The notes under the pieces are model-generated. The model saw only the letters and a list, made by a program, of their open reading frames with translations. It did no database searches and had not been told where the DNA came from. Shown one piece after another: positions 33,609 through 43,705 of a stretch of 48,100 nucleotides of DNA. The stretch is from contig CALRTZ010000020.1 in NCBI GenBank assembly GCA_943371235.1, positions 1 through 48,100 of the forward strand, in the 5' to 3' direction. The position numbers and the translations under genes are program-made. The first letter of the stretch is position 1. Every line of letters starts with the position of its first letter. The stretch comes from CAJBVG01 sp943371235. Its GTDB lineage: Bacteria; Bacteroidota; Bacteroidia; Sphingobacteriales; Sphingobacteriaceae.

Positions 33609-36338
33609 TTATTTATCGTTTGTAAATGCTTTGTATAAAATATAATCTTGTTGAGATAAATGCTGTTTGTTGTATCCTGTTGCGGTACTGCTACTTTCTT
33701 TTCTAGAAATAACTTCGATATTTTCTTTACGCATTTTACGAACAAGGTATGGCCAAACGCCCATATTTGCTGGCTCTTCTTGTACCCAGAAAATTTCTTG
33801 AGTTTTATTGTATTTTTTCTTTAATGCTTCTAGTTGATCAACAGGTAATGGGAAAATCTGTTCCATTCTAATAATGGCTACATCTTTTTCTCTGCCTTCT
33901 TTTATTCTTCTTTCTAATAAATCGTAATAAATTTTACCTGAACATAATAACACACGTTTTACATCTTTTGCTATCACACTTGCATCATCAATAATCTCTT
34001 GGAAATTTCCTTTCGTAAATTCTGAAACTTCGCTAACACAAGCTGGGAGTCTTAATAAACTTTTAGGAGTAAACACTACTAATGGTTTACGGAACGGACG
34101 AATCATTTGACGGCGCATTAAATGGAAAAAGTTTGCAGGTGTGCTACACATTGCAACTTGTATGTTATCGTTAGCGCAAGCTTCTAAGAAACGTTCAATT
34201 CTACCAGATGAATGTTCCGGTCCTTGCCCTTCATACCCATGAGGTAATAACATTACTAATCCGTTTGATCGGCGCCATTTGAATTCGGCACTGGTTACAA
34301 ATTGATCAATAATTATTTGAGCTCCGTTGAAGAAGTCGCCAAATTGTGCTTCCCAAATAGTAAGTGTATTTGGCGATGCCATTGCATAGCCATATTCAAA
34401 TCCTAATACTCCGTATTCAGATAAATGTGAATTGTAAATGTTAAATGCATTTGGTTTATCAACTACATTTTGCAAAGGAATATACTCTTCTTCTGAGTCT
34501 TCAATTTTTACTACTGCATGTCTGTGAGAGAAAGTTCCTCTTTCAACATCTTGCCCACTTAAACGTATGTCGTACCCTTCATCAACCAAGGTTGCATACG
34601 ACATTAATTCTGCCATTGCCCAATCGAAGGTTTTGGTTTCTAACACCATCTTTTTACGTTCGGCAAATAATCGTTCAATTTTAGTTAAGAACTTTTTATC
34701 GCTTGGTAAGCTTGCAATTTTTTCTGCAATTTTTAAGAATTTTTTCTCCTCTACTTTTGTATTAAAAGTAGTTTTAAAATCTTCGGGAGTAGAGAACCTG
34801 AAATTTTTCCATGAGCCCTGAAACAATGGCTCTACCATGGTTGTATTTTCTTGCTTCGCTTCGTTCAATCTGTCTTGCAAATGTTGACGAAATTCGCGAT
34901 CCATTTCTTTTGCCATTTCCGCATCAATAGAACCTTGCTCTGCTAATTTCTTTTGATAAATTTCTCTAGGATTCGGATGTTTCTCAATTGCTTTGTATAA
35001 TAATGGTTGAGTAAAACGAGGTTCGTCCGACTCATTATGACCATATCTTCGGTAACATAAAATATCTATGAACACATCTGTATGGTACATCTGGCGATAT
35101 TCTACAGCCATTTCTACTGCATGTACTAAGGCTTCTACATCGTCTCCATTTACATGGAATACTGGCGATAAAGTTGTTTTAGCAACGTCGGTACAATACG
35201 TACTCGATCTCGCATCTTTATAATTTGTAGTGAAACCAATTTGGTTATTAATTACAAGATGGATGGTTCCACCTGTTTTATACCCATCCAGTTTCGACAT
35301 TTGTAAGACTTCATACACAATGCCTTGACCTGCCACAGAAGCATCTCCGTGTATTAAAATTGGAGCGATGCTTTGTAAGTTATTTTCGTATTTATGATCA
35401 ATCTTTGCACGCACCATTCCTTCTACCACAGGGTCTACTGCTTCAAGGTGTGAAGGATTTGGTGATAAGCTTAAATGCACTTCTTTGCCTTTTGATGTTT
35501 TAATATCTGTTGAATATCCCAAATGGTATTTCACATCGCCACCAAATGGATCGTCAGGATTAAATTTTCCTTCAAACTCTTTAAAAATTTCTTTATATGT
35601 TTTATTCATGATGTTGGCCAACACATTTAATCTACCACGGTGTGCCATGCCAATCACAAATTCTTTTAAGCCAAGTTCTGCACCTTTTTCAACTACTGCA
35701 TTTAAAGCAGGAATAAGTGTTTCGGCACCTTCTAATGAAAATCTTTTTTGACCTAAGAATTTTGTGCCTAAGAAATTTTCGAAAATTACTGCTTGATTTA
35801 ATTTTCCTAAAATTTGTTTTTTCTCTTCAACACTAAATTTAGGAGTATTGCGTGTAGATTCTAATCTGTCTAAAAACCATTTAATTCTGTCGGGGTGACG
35901 AATGAACATAAACTCTACACCAATAGATTGGCAATAGGTTTCTTCCAAAAGTTGAATAATGTCTTTAAGCTTCGCTGGGCCAATGCCAATTTCAACACCT
36001 GCATTAAATACAATTTCTAAATCTGCATCGCTTAAGCCCCATTGTGATATTTCCTTACCAGGGAAATATTTACGACGCTCGCGCACTGGGTTTGTTTTTG
36101 TGAACAAATGCCCGCGTGTTCTGTAACCATTAATTAAATTTAATACTCCAATTTCTTTTAAGAAATGTTCGGGAGTTTCCATGGTAATGTTAGAGGCATC
36201 GCCACTTCTACCAAGTTCAAAACCTTCAAAAAATTTCTGCCATCCAAAATCTACCGATTCAGGGTCCTGCTTGTACGATTCGTATAGTGACTCAACATAG
36301 GCTGCTGAGTTGGGGTTCAAATATGTTAATTTATCCAT
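33609..36338 (-). CDS. sucA: 2-oxoglutarate dehydrogenase E1 (thiamine diphosphate dependent)
   Basis: SucA decarboxylates 2-oxoglutarate and passes the succinyl group to SucB. From the ATG at 36338 it is 909 aa, the usual length. Motifs include AHRGRLNVLANIM near residue 245, GDASVAGQGIVYE near 345 and the thiamine-diphosphate-binding region, then GQDVERGTFSHRHAVV near 610 and LPHGYEGQGPEHSSGRIERFL near 720. The open frame extends 15 bp upstream to a GTG at 36353, which is less likely. It is followed by sucB and together with LpdA forms the full complex. Confidence 0.97.
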   Translation of the reverse strand: MDKLTYLNPNSAAYVESLYESYKQDPESVDFGWQKFFEGFELGRSGDASNITMETPEHFLKEIGVLNLINGYRTRGHLFTKTNPVRERRKYFPGKEISQWGLSDADLEIVFNAGVEIGIGPAKLKDIIQLLEETYCQSIGVEFMFIRHPDRIKWFLDRLESTRNTPKFSVEEKKQILGKLNQAVIFENFLGTKFLGQKRFSLEGAETLIPALNAVVEKGAELGLKEFVIGMAHRGRLNVLANIMNKTYKEIFKEFEGKFNPDDPFGGDVKYHLGYSTDIKTSKGKEVHLSLSPNPSHLEAVDPVVEGMVRAKIDHKYENNLQSIAPILIHGDASVAGQGIVYEVLQMSKLDGYKTGGTIHLVINNQIGFTTNYKDARSSTYCTDVAKTTLSPVFHVNGDDVEALVHAVEMAVEYRQMYHTDVFIDILCYRRYGHNESDEPRFTQPLLYKAIEKHPNPREIYQKKLAEQGSIDAEMAKEMDREFRQHLQDRLNEAKQENTTMVEPLFQGSWKNFRFSTPEDFKTTFNTKVEEKKFLKIAEKIASLPSDKKFLTKIERLFAERKKMVLETKTFDWAMAELMSYATLVDEGYDIRLSGQDVERGTFSHRHAVVKIEDSEEEYIPLQNVVDKPNAFNIYNSHLSEYGVLGFEYGYAMASPNTLTIWEAQFGDFFNGAQIIIDQFVTSAEFKWRRSNGLVMLLPHGYEGQGPEHSSGRIERFLEACANDNIQVAMCSTPANFFHLMRRQMIRPFRKPLVVFTPKSLLRLPACVSEVSEFTKGNFQEIIDDASVIAKDVKRVLLCSGKIYYDLLERRIKEGREKDVAIIRMEQIFPLPVDQLEALKKKYNKTQEIFWVQEEPANMGVWPYLVRKMRKENIEVISRKESSSTATGYNKQHLSQQDYILYKAFTNDK

Positions 36339-36447
36339 CTTATTAAAAAACACTGCAAAATTACAAATTTATATAGGTTTTAAAGGCAATTTCGAAGAAT
36401 TATTGCTAAATAAGTAATGATTAAGATTCGATTGAAAAACCTGATAA

Positions 36448-37344
36448 TTAGGCGATTTCGAAATTTAATTCGTTTAGGAATGAAAGCAAGCTTGGTATTT
36501 CGTTTAAAAATACAATGTTTTTAAATTTAATTAAGTCTGTTCCTTGTATTCTTCCACCTGCTAATATCACTTGGTTGTTCGGAAAATTACTCGCAAATAA
36601 GTTTAACATTTTGTCGGCCTCTTCTTCTTGTAAAGAATTGGTTAATATTGAAAAAATATAGTCGGGTTGGTAAGATTTAAACACATCCTTTACATAACTA
36701 ACTGTTAAACTCTGCCCTAAATACAAGACCTCATGACCATGAGATTTAATGATATAATATGCAAATAGCAATGCAATTTCGTGGTACTCTCCATCGGGTA
36801 AAAAGAGTAAAAATTTCTTCGGATTTTCGATTTCTTGGGGTTTCAAAGAATCGATCGCAACAGTTAACCTCTGCTTAATTAATGAAGAAGCAAAATGTTC
36901 TTGAGCAGGATTCATCATTCCTGTTTGCCATAATACACCAATGTTTTGCAAAAAAGGATACACCACCTGAAGTACAGCCAGCTCTAATCCAACTTTTTTG
37001 ATGCAAGAAGATAACTCCTTTTTGAAGAGTTTTTCATTGAAGCTTAAGGCTTGAGTAGTTAATGTTTTAATGTAACAAGAATAGCTGGAGTCGTTATGTG
37101 ATATTTCATGAACTTTATTGGACATTTCATCGGCCGACATTTTGGCGATTTCAGAAATTTTGTAGCCATGGTCATTTAAGGTTGCTACATTCAACAACAA
37201 TCTCAAGTCATCGTCGCTGTAGAAACGAATATTGGTATCTGTACGTTTGGTCACTAAAAAATCATATCGCTGTTCCCATATACGTATAGTATGGGATTTA
37301 ATTCCTGTAATGGTTTCGATATCTTTTATTGAAAACTTATTCAT
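36448..37344 (-). CDS. CarH-like MerR regulator with a cobalamin-binding domain
   Basis: The 298-aa protein has an N-terminal MerR-type HTH at about 3-70 (IKSHTIRIWEQRYD), a helical B12 cap domain at about 95-165 and a Rossmann-like B12-binding domain at about 175-298. The CarH/LitR cap motif W-x9-EH is present (W139, E149, H150). The lower-ligand motif reads E186-x-H188-x-x-A191, with Ala in place of the usual Gly. SILTNSL and ILAGGR fit the later B12-site elements. CarH-type proteins bind adenosylcobalamin in the dark, repress carotenoid or photolyase genes and release DNA in light. It lies downstream of an orphan response regulator gene, far from the crt genes. Confidence 0.9.
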   Translation of the reverse strand: MNKFSIKDIETITGIKSHTIRIWEQRYDFLVTKRTDTNIRFYSDDDLRLLLNVATLNDHGYKISEIAKMSADEMSNKVHEISHNDSSYSCYIKTLTTQALSFNEKLFKKELSSCIKKVGLELAVLQVVYPFLQNIGVLWQTGMMNPAQEHFASSLIKQRLTVAIDSLKPQEIENPKKFLLFLPDGEYHEIALLFAYYIIKSHGHEVLYLGQSLTVSYVKDVFKSYQPDYIFSILTNSLQEEEADKMLNLFASNFPNNQVILAGGRIQGTDLIKFKNIVFLNEIPSLLSFLNELNFEIA

Positions 37345-37383
37345 GCTAGACCTACTAACATTTACAGATACAATTAGTTTTAA

Positions 37384-38031
37384 CTAAATGAGATTATACT
37401 CGTAAGCGTACTTTATGAGGCCTACAATGCCTTTAGTATTGGTTTTTCTGAATATATTTTTTCGATGAGTCTCCACCGTTCGCTCGCTAATAAAGAGTTC
37501 TGTTGCAATTTGAACATTGCTATATTCTTTGGTAATTAGTTTTAAAATTTCTTTTTCTCTAAATGTTAGGGTAACTGCGGTTTTTTTCACCTGTTCACGA
37601 TCATTGTCACTCATCATTCGCATCATTTCATTGGTTACTTCGTCGCCGAAATAGATACCACCTGAAGCAATTTTTGTTAAAGCACCTACCAATTCCTCTT
37701 TACCAGTATTTTTTAATATGTAACCAGATACTCCTGCATCAACCATTTCTCTAATGGTTTGCTTCTCAGAGAACATCGAAAGTGTTAGTACTTTGATATC
37801 AGGATAATCAGATTTTATCTTTTGAGTGAGTTCTATCCCGTTCATGTCTGGCATAGAAATGTCTGTAACAACAATGTCAACCGGCGTTTTTTTAAGCTCT
37901 TCTAATGCTTGATTTCCATTATGTGCTTCTGCAACTATTTGAAAACTAGGAACATCTTGCAACAATGCTCTTATGCCATCTAATAACATTTGATGATCGT
38001 CAACAATTAATAACCTGGCGGCTAAAAGCAT
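37384..38031 (-). CDS. NarL/FixJ-type response regulator (orphan)
   Basis: The 215-aa protein has a receiver domain at about 5-122 with the acidic pocket D11-D12, phosphoacceptor D57 in VTDISMPDMNG, and the conserved Lys in GYILKNTG. It ends in a LuxR-type HTH at about 148-208 (LTFREKEILKLITKEYSN, then ISERTVETHRKNIFRK). It is a two-component transcription factor, but no histidine kinase gene is next to it. Its stop lies 39 bp before the CarH-like gene in the same direction. The signal is unknown. Confidence 0.93.
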   Translation of the reverse strand: MLLAARLLIVDDHQMLLDGIRALLQDVPSFQIVAEAHNGNQALEELKKTPVDIVVTDISMPDMNGIELTQKIKSDYPDIKVLTLSMFSEKQTIREMVDAGVSGYILKNTGKEELVGALTKIASGGIYFGDEVTNEMMRMMSDNDREQVKKTAVTLTFREKEILKLITKEYSNVQIATELFISERTVETHRKNIFRKTNTKGIVGLIKYAYEYNLI

Positions 38032-38127
38032 AATATAGAGTTAAAGTATCTATCGACTAAAATAGAGAATAAGTTATGAATATCAAAAAATTAAAAAATC
38101 GATTATAGATTTGTTTTTATTTCAAAA

Positions 38128-39429
38128 CTATTGAGGTATAATACTTGATGATAACTCTAAAAGGCTTGTCTCTGCTAACTTATACTGATACAATGCATTT
38201 ACGTACCTACTGTTTGCTTCAATAAAAGATCGTTGTGCTTCTCTAAGTTGTAAAGAAGAAATGCCTCCCAATCGAAATTTTTCTATGCTTATATCTATGT
38301 TTCTTTTAGCAACCGTTTGGTTTTCTCTCTCTAACTTTAAAAGCTCTAAATTATTCTGATAACTGGTAAGCAAAACATTCCAATTTGCTTCCACCGATAA
38401 CTTTGCGGCTTCATAACTTAAGTTGGCAGTTTGTGCTTGAATTTTAGCGATTTTCTCCCTTTTACTTTGCAACAATCCGTTAAAAATATTTACACTCGCA
38501 GTTACACCATAATTTAAGCCCAATGTTCTATTTTCTGTAAAGAAACCTGCTTCAGCATTTGTATTTGAATAGTTATAACCTGAATTTAACCTAATCGTTG
38601 GGTACCTATCTGCCGACACTTCTTTAACGCTTAACTCGGCAATTCTTTGTTGACTTTTAGCATTTAATAAAACAGGATTTTGTGCAAGTACTTTGTTGTA
38701 CAACTCTTCTGTATTTAATACCTGGTTCGTAGGAATACTGTCTGTGAGAATTACGTCATCCGTTACTGGTAAAATCAATAATTCATTCAACCTAATTTTT
38801 AAATTTTTTAAATTTTCTTGTTGACGGATGTAAGCACTCAAATCAGTGTTATAATCTACTTTCGCATTTAGTAAATCAAGCGTTGAACCAGAACCAACTT
38901 CTGATTTATTCTCTGCAATTTCTAATCTCTTTTTAGAAACCGCTAAGGCATCGGTACTTGCTTTTAATTGTACTTGCGAAGCAACAATTGCATAATAATT
39001 TATAATGATGTCGGCCAAAACCCCTTGTACCATTGCTTTTGCGTTCACCTCACCCATTCTCTCCAATTCTTTCACACGATCATAAGAAGCAAACATTTTT
39101 AATCCATCAAACAAAATCCAAGAAAGTTGTACCCCAGCAGTTTGTTGTGTAGTTGCAGCATTGTCACGCTCTTGTATGGCACCAGTAACAAATACCTGAC
39201 GAGTATCTACGGTACTTTTGTTTAGGCCTGCGGTAGCATCTATTCTAGGCAAGAGTGTTGAAATTGCTGCCTTTCTATTTTGTTCTGTAATTTCAAAATC
39301 GTTATTAGAAAGTTGTATCGAATAGTTATTCTGCAAACCAATTTCTACAGCCTTGCGTAATGTAAGTGTTTGTTGAGCGATACTTGCATTACTACTAAAT
39401 ATGATTAAAAAAGATATAAAATATTTCAT
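38128..39429 (-). CDS. TolC-family outer membrane efflux protein
   Basis: From the ATG at 39429 the product is 433 aa with a signal peptide (MKYFISFLIIFSSNASIAQQ). It has the two repeated outer-membrane efflux domains with long coiled helices (residues about 50-220 and 230-430) and typical segments such as LRKAVEIGLQNNYSI and TLDLLNAKVDYNT. It forms the outer membrane channel of an RND tripartite pump. The frame is open 30 bp further upstream into the RND gene, but the 39429 start keeps the signal peptide and lies 4 bp after the RND stop. It is the last gene of the operon. Confidence 0.93.
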   Translation of the reverse strand: MKYFISFLIIFSSNASIAQQTLTLRKAVEIGLQNNYSIQLSNNDFEITEQNRKAAISTLLPRIDATAGLNKSTVDTRQVFVTGAIQERDNAATTQQTAGVQLSWILFDGLKMFASYDRVKELERMGEVNAKAMVQGVLADIIINYYAIVASQVQLKASTDALAVSKKRLEIAENKSEVGSGSTLDLLNAKVDYNTDLSAYIRQQENLKNLKIRLNELLILPVTDDVILTDSIPTNQVLNTEELYNKVLAQNPVLLNAKSQQRIAELSVKEVSADRYPTIRLNSGYNYSNTNAEAGFFTENRTLGLNYGVTASVNIFNGLLQSKREKIAKIQAQTANLSYEAAKLSVEANWNVLLTSYQNNLELLKLERENQTVAKRNIDISIEKFRLGGISSLQLREAQRSFIEANSRYVNALYQYKLAETSLLELSSSIIPQ

Positions 39430-39433
39430 CCTG

Positions 39434-42400
39434 TTAATTCTCCAAAGCTTTATAATCATTAGTATCTAACTTTTTAGTACGCGACATAAACGTGTACACA
39501 GCAGGCACTACATATAAGGTTAATATTAATGAAAATATGGTTCCTCCAATAATTACAATACCCATTCCTATTCTACTTTTAGCTGCTGCACCGAGCGACA
39601 TTGCAATTGGTAAGGCTCCAAGCGCAATAGCCAAACTTGTCATTAAAATAGGGCGTAAACGTGCAGTAGATGCTTCTCTTATAGCTTGTGCCATTGGCTT
39701 ACCTTGTAGTTTTAATTGATTGGCAAATTCTACAATTAAAATTCCATTTTTAGTTACCAAACCAATCAACATTATAATGCCTATTTGACTAAATATATTT
39801 AAAGTTTGATCAAAGATCCATAATGAAAACACAGCACCAGCAATTGCTAGTGGCACTGTAATCATGATAATAAAGGGGTCTATAAAACTTTCGAATTGCG
39901 CGGCTAATATTAAATAGATTAATATTAGTGAAAGCATAAATGCAAATAAAATGTTCGAAGAACTTTCGGCAAAATCTCTAGATGATCCTGCCAATGCGGT
40001 AGAAAACGATTCATCTAATACTTCTTCTGCGACTTTATCCATTACCTTAATTCCATCGCCAATGGTTTTACCTGGTGCTAGAGCTGCAGATACTGTAGCC
40101 GACATAAACCTATTGTTGTGGTATAATTGAGGAGGGCTACTTTCTTCTGTCACATCTACCACATTATCTAATTGAATTAATTCGCCAACATTATTTCTTA
40201 CAAAAATAGAGGTCAAATCTAAAGGTTCATCTCTGTTCACTCTATCAAACTGACCTACTACAGAGTATTGTTTCCCATTCATATTGAAATAAGAAAAACG
40301 CTGCCCACTAAAAGCCAACTGTAAGGTTTGTGCAATATCAATAATTGAAATGCCTAAACTCTTTGCCTTCTCTCTGTTAATAGATACAGAAAGTTCGGGC
40401 TTGTTAAATTTCAAGTCTACATCTACCATGGTAAACGTAGGATCTTGCTGTGCTTTCTCTATAAATTTAGGTAGAAACTCTCTTAACTTTTCAAAATTAG
40501 GAGCTTGCAAAACATATTGAACAGGTAAGCCACCTCTTCTACCACCAGAAGAAATTGTTTGTTGTTGAATAACAAATGTTTTTACTTCAGGAATTCTTTT
40601 TGTCATTCGAGTTAAAGCATTTGCAATATCTGTTTGTGATCTTTCTCTGTCTTGTGGTTCTGTAATTCTCATACGAGCAAAGCCTGTATTAGAAGCACCC
40701 GAACCTGTAAAACCTGGAGAAGTTACTGTTAATGCAATTTTTTTCTCTGGTACCGAATCCATCATTAACTGAGCGATTTTTAGCATGTAAAAATCAGTAT
40801 ATTCAAATGATGCTCCTTCTGGTGCCGACACTTGCATTTGCAGGGCACTGCGATCATCTAAGGGTGCAAGTTCTGATTGTAAGTTTTTCCCAAAAAACCA
40901 TATCATCCCGAAACACAGTGCAATCAACACAATTGCAATCCATCTAAATTTCAAAAACTTATTAAGAGTTCTGCCGTAAGATTCTACCATGTTTACAAAA
41001 AACGGTTCCGACCAATTGTAAAATCTGCTTTTTTTATGCCCAGTTTTCATCAACTTAGCATTTAACATTGGAGTAAGTGTTAAGGAAACAAAGGCAGATA
41101 TTAACACGGCGGAGGCTATTACAATTCCAAATTCTCTAAATAATCTACCTACAAATCCTTCTAGAAATATTATTGGTAAAAATACAGCAGCCAATGTAAT
41201 GGAGATAGAAATTACTGCCATAAAAATTTCGTTCGAACCTTTTATTGCAGCCTCTAAAGGAGATAAACCTTCTTCTACTTTCTTAAATATATTTTCGGTA
41301 ACAACTATTCCATCATCAACAACTAAGCCCGTGGCCAGTACAATTGCTAAAAGGGTAAGTACGTTTACCGAAAAGCCCATAATGTACATTATAAAAAAAG
41401 TACCGATTAATGAAACTGGAATATCTATTAAGGGACGAAAGGCAATGCCCCAATCTCTAAAAAATAAATAGATAATTAAAATAACCAGAATTAAAGAAAT
41501 GATTAATGTTTCGGCTACTTCTGTTACGGATTGGCTGATAAAAATTGTGTTATCTAGCGCAATATTTAAACGATAATCTTTTGGTAAATCTTTTTCAATT
41601 TGAGCGTAGCGTTTATGAAATTCTTTTGCAATGTCTAAGTAATTAGCTCCTGGTTGTGGCACCAATGCCAAACCAATCATAGGTATTGCAGACTCACGTA
41701 AAATAGTTTCTTCGTTTTCGGGTCCTAGGGCAGCATAACCCACATCCATCAAACGGATCATTTTATCAGCATCAGTTTTAATAATTAAGTTATTAAAATC
41801 AGATACACTAACTAAATTACCAGATGTTTTAACGGTAAGTTCTGTAGTGTTTCCTGCAATTTTACCGGATGGTAATTCTATATTTTCTCTGTCGAGTGCA
41901 TTTTTTACATCTAACGGAGTGAGTTTATACGACGATAATTTTAAGGGATCTAACCATATACGCATGGCATATCTTTTTTGCCCCCATATTTGTATACTGC
42001 TTACGCCAGGTATTGTTTGGAGGCGTTGTGCAATAACATTCTCCCCATAATCACTTACCTCTAGTTGCGATCGTGTATCACTTTGCAAAGTCATGGATAA
42101 TATTGCATCTGAGTTTGCATCTGCTTTTGCAACAACAGGTAAACCATCAATATCTTTAGGCAATGAACGCACTGTTTGCGAAACTTTATCGCGCACATCG
42201 TTTGCTGCCTCATCAATATTTTTACTCAAATTAAACTCAACTGTAATTACACTCGACCCTTGATTGCTTGATGATGAAATGTTTTTTATACCATCAATAC
42301 TGTTAATTGCTTTTTCTAAAGGCTCTGTAATTTGCGACTCAATAATATCTGCGTTTGCTCCTGGATACGAAGTACGTACCGAAACTATTGGTGGATCTAT

Positions 42401-42517
42401 CGATGGGAATTCTCGAACGCCTAAGAATTTATATCCTATTAATCCAAAAAGGATAATAAGCAAATTCATTACGATGGTGAAAACGGGTTTCTTTATACTG
42501 GTGGTAGATAAACTCAT
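39434..42517 (-). CDS. RND efflux transporter, inner membrane permease (HAE1/AcrB-like)
   Basis: The 1027-aa protein has the 12-helix RND topology with two large periplasmic loops. Typical features are IKKPVFTIVMNLLIILFG at the start, PSIDPPIVSVRTSYPGA, the proton-relay helix region LAIVLATGLVVDDGIVVTEN with the paired aspartates, and the repeated C-terminal helix set (LIGLVTKNGILIVEFANQL). It exports hydrophobic compounds by proton antiport together with the adaptor gene upstream and the TolC-type gene downstream. The substrate cannot be predicted. The length is normal. Confidence 0.95.
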   Translation of the reverse strand: MSLSTTSIKKPVFTIVMNLLIILFGLIGYKFLGVREFPSIDPPIVSVRTSYPGANADIIESQITEPLEKAINSIDGIKNISSSSNQGSSVITVEFNLSKNIDEAANDVRDKVSQTVRSLPKDIDGLPVVAKADANSDAILSMTLQSDTRSQLEVSDYGENVIAQRLQTIPGVSSIQIWGQKRYAMRIWLDPLKLSSYKLTPLDVKNALDRENIELPSGKIAGNTTELTVKTSGNLVSVSDFNNLIIKTDADKMIRLMDVGYAALGPENEETILRESAIPMIGLALVPQPGANYLDIAKEFHKRYAQIEKDLPKDYRLNIALDNTIFISQSVTEVAETLIISLILVILIIYLFFRDWGIAFRPLIDIPVSLIGTFFIMYIMGFSVNVLTLLAIVLATGLVVDDGIVVTENIFKKVEEGLSPLEAAIKGSNEIFMAVISISITLAAVFLPIIFLEGFVGRLFREFGIVIASAVLISAFVSLTLTPMLNAKLMKTGHKKSRFYNWSEPFFVNMVESYGRTLNKFLKFRWIAIVLIALCFGMIWFFGKNLQSELAPLDDRSALQMQVSAPEGASFEYTDFYMLKIAQLMMDSVPEKKIALTVTSPGFTGSGASNTGFARMRITEPQDRERSQTDIANALTRMTKRIPEVKTFVIQQQTISSGGRRGGLPVQYVLQAPNFEKLREFLPKFIEKAQQDPTFTMVDVDLKFNKPELSVSINREKAKSLGISIIDIAQTLQLAFSGQRFSYFNMNGKQYSVVGQFDRVNRDEPLDLTSIFVRNNVGELIQLDNVVDVTEESSPPQLYHNNRFMSATVSAALAPGKTIGDGIKVMDKVAEEVLDESFSTALAGSSRDFAESSSNILFAFMLSLILIYLILAAQFESFIDPFIIMITVPLAIAGAVFSLWIFDQTLNIFSQIGIIMLIGLVTKNGILIVEFANQLKLQGKPMAQAIREASTARLRPILMTSLAIALGALPIAMSLGAAAKSRIGMGIVIIGGTIFSLILTLYVVPAVYTFMSRTKKLDTNDYKALEN

Positions 42518-42523
42518 ATTGAA

Positions 42524-43570
42524 TTATTTAATGTTCAAAGTCGAGCCATTTTTTATCGACATAATTCCGGAAGTGATAAGTGTATCACCTACTTTTAAGC
42601 CTTCTATAATTTGCACATATTTATCTGTGCGAATACCTGTTTTTACTATTACTTCAGAAGCTGTTTTGTTTTTGCTTAGGTACACTTTTTTGCCTTTTAA
42701 TATTGGGATAAGTGTTTCGTTTGGAACTAATATGGTATTTTTAATTTCATTTAATTGTAAGGAAACTTTACAAAAAGAACCTGGTGTTAATCGACCATCG
42801 TTTTCTGCGATTGCACGTATATTAAGTGTTCTGGTATTTTCATCAATTGATGGGTCTAGCGCGTACACTTTTGCTTTATAAATTTTGGTATTGCCATCGA
42901 GTGTGAATTCTATTTCTGCATTTTTATTTATAAAACTCGAATATTTTTCTGGCACTGAAAACGTAATTTTCACTCTATCATCTTTTACTAATTTGGCAAT
43001 TGTAGTATTTGGTGTTATATAATCACCTGCAGAAATCATTCTTAATCCTACAGAACCTGCAAAAGGAGCACGTATTTCTGTTTTTGCAAATTGTGCTTTT
43101 AATAAAGCCAATTCAGCTTTCATAGATTGTAATTCTGTAAATACTAAATCATACTCTTGCTGTGAAATTGCCTCTTTTTTTAACAATGTTTTCTGACGGA
43201 ATTCTTGTTCCGTTGCTAATTGTAAACGAGCCTGTGCTCTGTCTATTTGTGCCTTTAATTCTTCGTCATTGATTTTTATCAGCAGGTCTCCTTGCTTTAC
43301 TTTTGATCCCTCTGCAAATAATATTTTCGTGATTTTTCCACTCATTTCTGTTCTCAAATCGATAGATTCTTCCGCTTGAACAGTACCTGTAATTTGTATG
43401 GTTTCAGAAATGCTGGTGTCTTTTAAAACGATGTATGTGACCAATTGTGGGGCATTCATCCCTTTTGGAGCCATCTGTTTCTCCGACTTTTTATCATTTG
43501 TACAGCTGTATAAAAGTGCTGAAACAATAATTAGTAACGAAAATTTAACTATTAACCTACTGATTTTCAT
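42524..43570 (-). CDS. RND efflux periplasmic adaptor (membrane fusion protein)
   Basis: The 348-aa protein is a lipoprotein with a lipobox (LLYSC, Cys at about residue 23). The adaptor domains run in order: a lipoyl/barrel-sandwich part (VQAEESIDLRTEMSGKITKILFAEGSKVKQGDLLIKIND), a helical hairpin with repeats rich in Leu, Glu and Lys at about 110-150, the return lipoyl half (TEIRAPFAGSVGLRMISAGDYI) and a beta-barrel. It links the RND permease to the outer membrane channel. It is the first gene of the operon, 6 bp before the RND gene. Confidence 0.94.
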   Translation of the reverse strand: MKISRLIVKFSLLIIVSALLYSCTNDKKSEKQMAPKGMNAPQLVTYIVLKDTSISETIQITGTVQAEESIDLRTEMSGKITKILFAEGSKVKQGDLLIKINDEELKAQIDRAQARLQLATEQEFRQKTLLKKEAISQQEYDLVFTELQSMKAELALLKAQFAKTEIRAPFAGSVGLRMISAGDYITPNTTIAKLVKDDRVKITFSVPEKYSSFINKNAEIEFTLDGNTKIYKAKVYALDPSIDENTRTLNIRAIAENDGRLTPGSFCKVSLQLNEIKNTILVPNETLIPILKGKKVYLSKNKTASEVIVKTGIRTDKYVQIIEGLKVGDTLITSGIMSIKNGSTLNIK

Positions 43571-43597
43571 TTATTTGTTGTTTTATTGAAGCAAATT

Positions 43598-43605
43598 CAA
43601 AGATA
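43598..43605 (-). promoter_or_regulatory. Candidate -7 element of the RND efflux operon
   Basis: The minus strand reads TATCTTTG (TAnnTTTG), 27 bp before the adaptor start. No exact -33 TTTG is seen at the expected spacing. Confidence 0.45.
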
Positions 43606-43705
43606 CTATTAAATGTTACAACATAAATACGAACTATGAGTTTTTATAAAAAGAATATAGAGGGGCTTTTCGTATAATTGTGGTATTAATATTAAAATAC
43701 AACTT

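Noticed and set aside
36339..36353. Upstream extension of sucA
   Set aside because: It begins with GTG. The ATG at 36338 gives the normal MDKLTYLN start.
42264..42881. A 205-codon plus-strand frame over the RND adaptor and permease genes
   Set aside because: It is antisense to two well-supported efflux genes and shows no motif.
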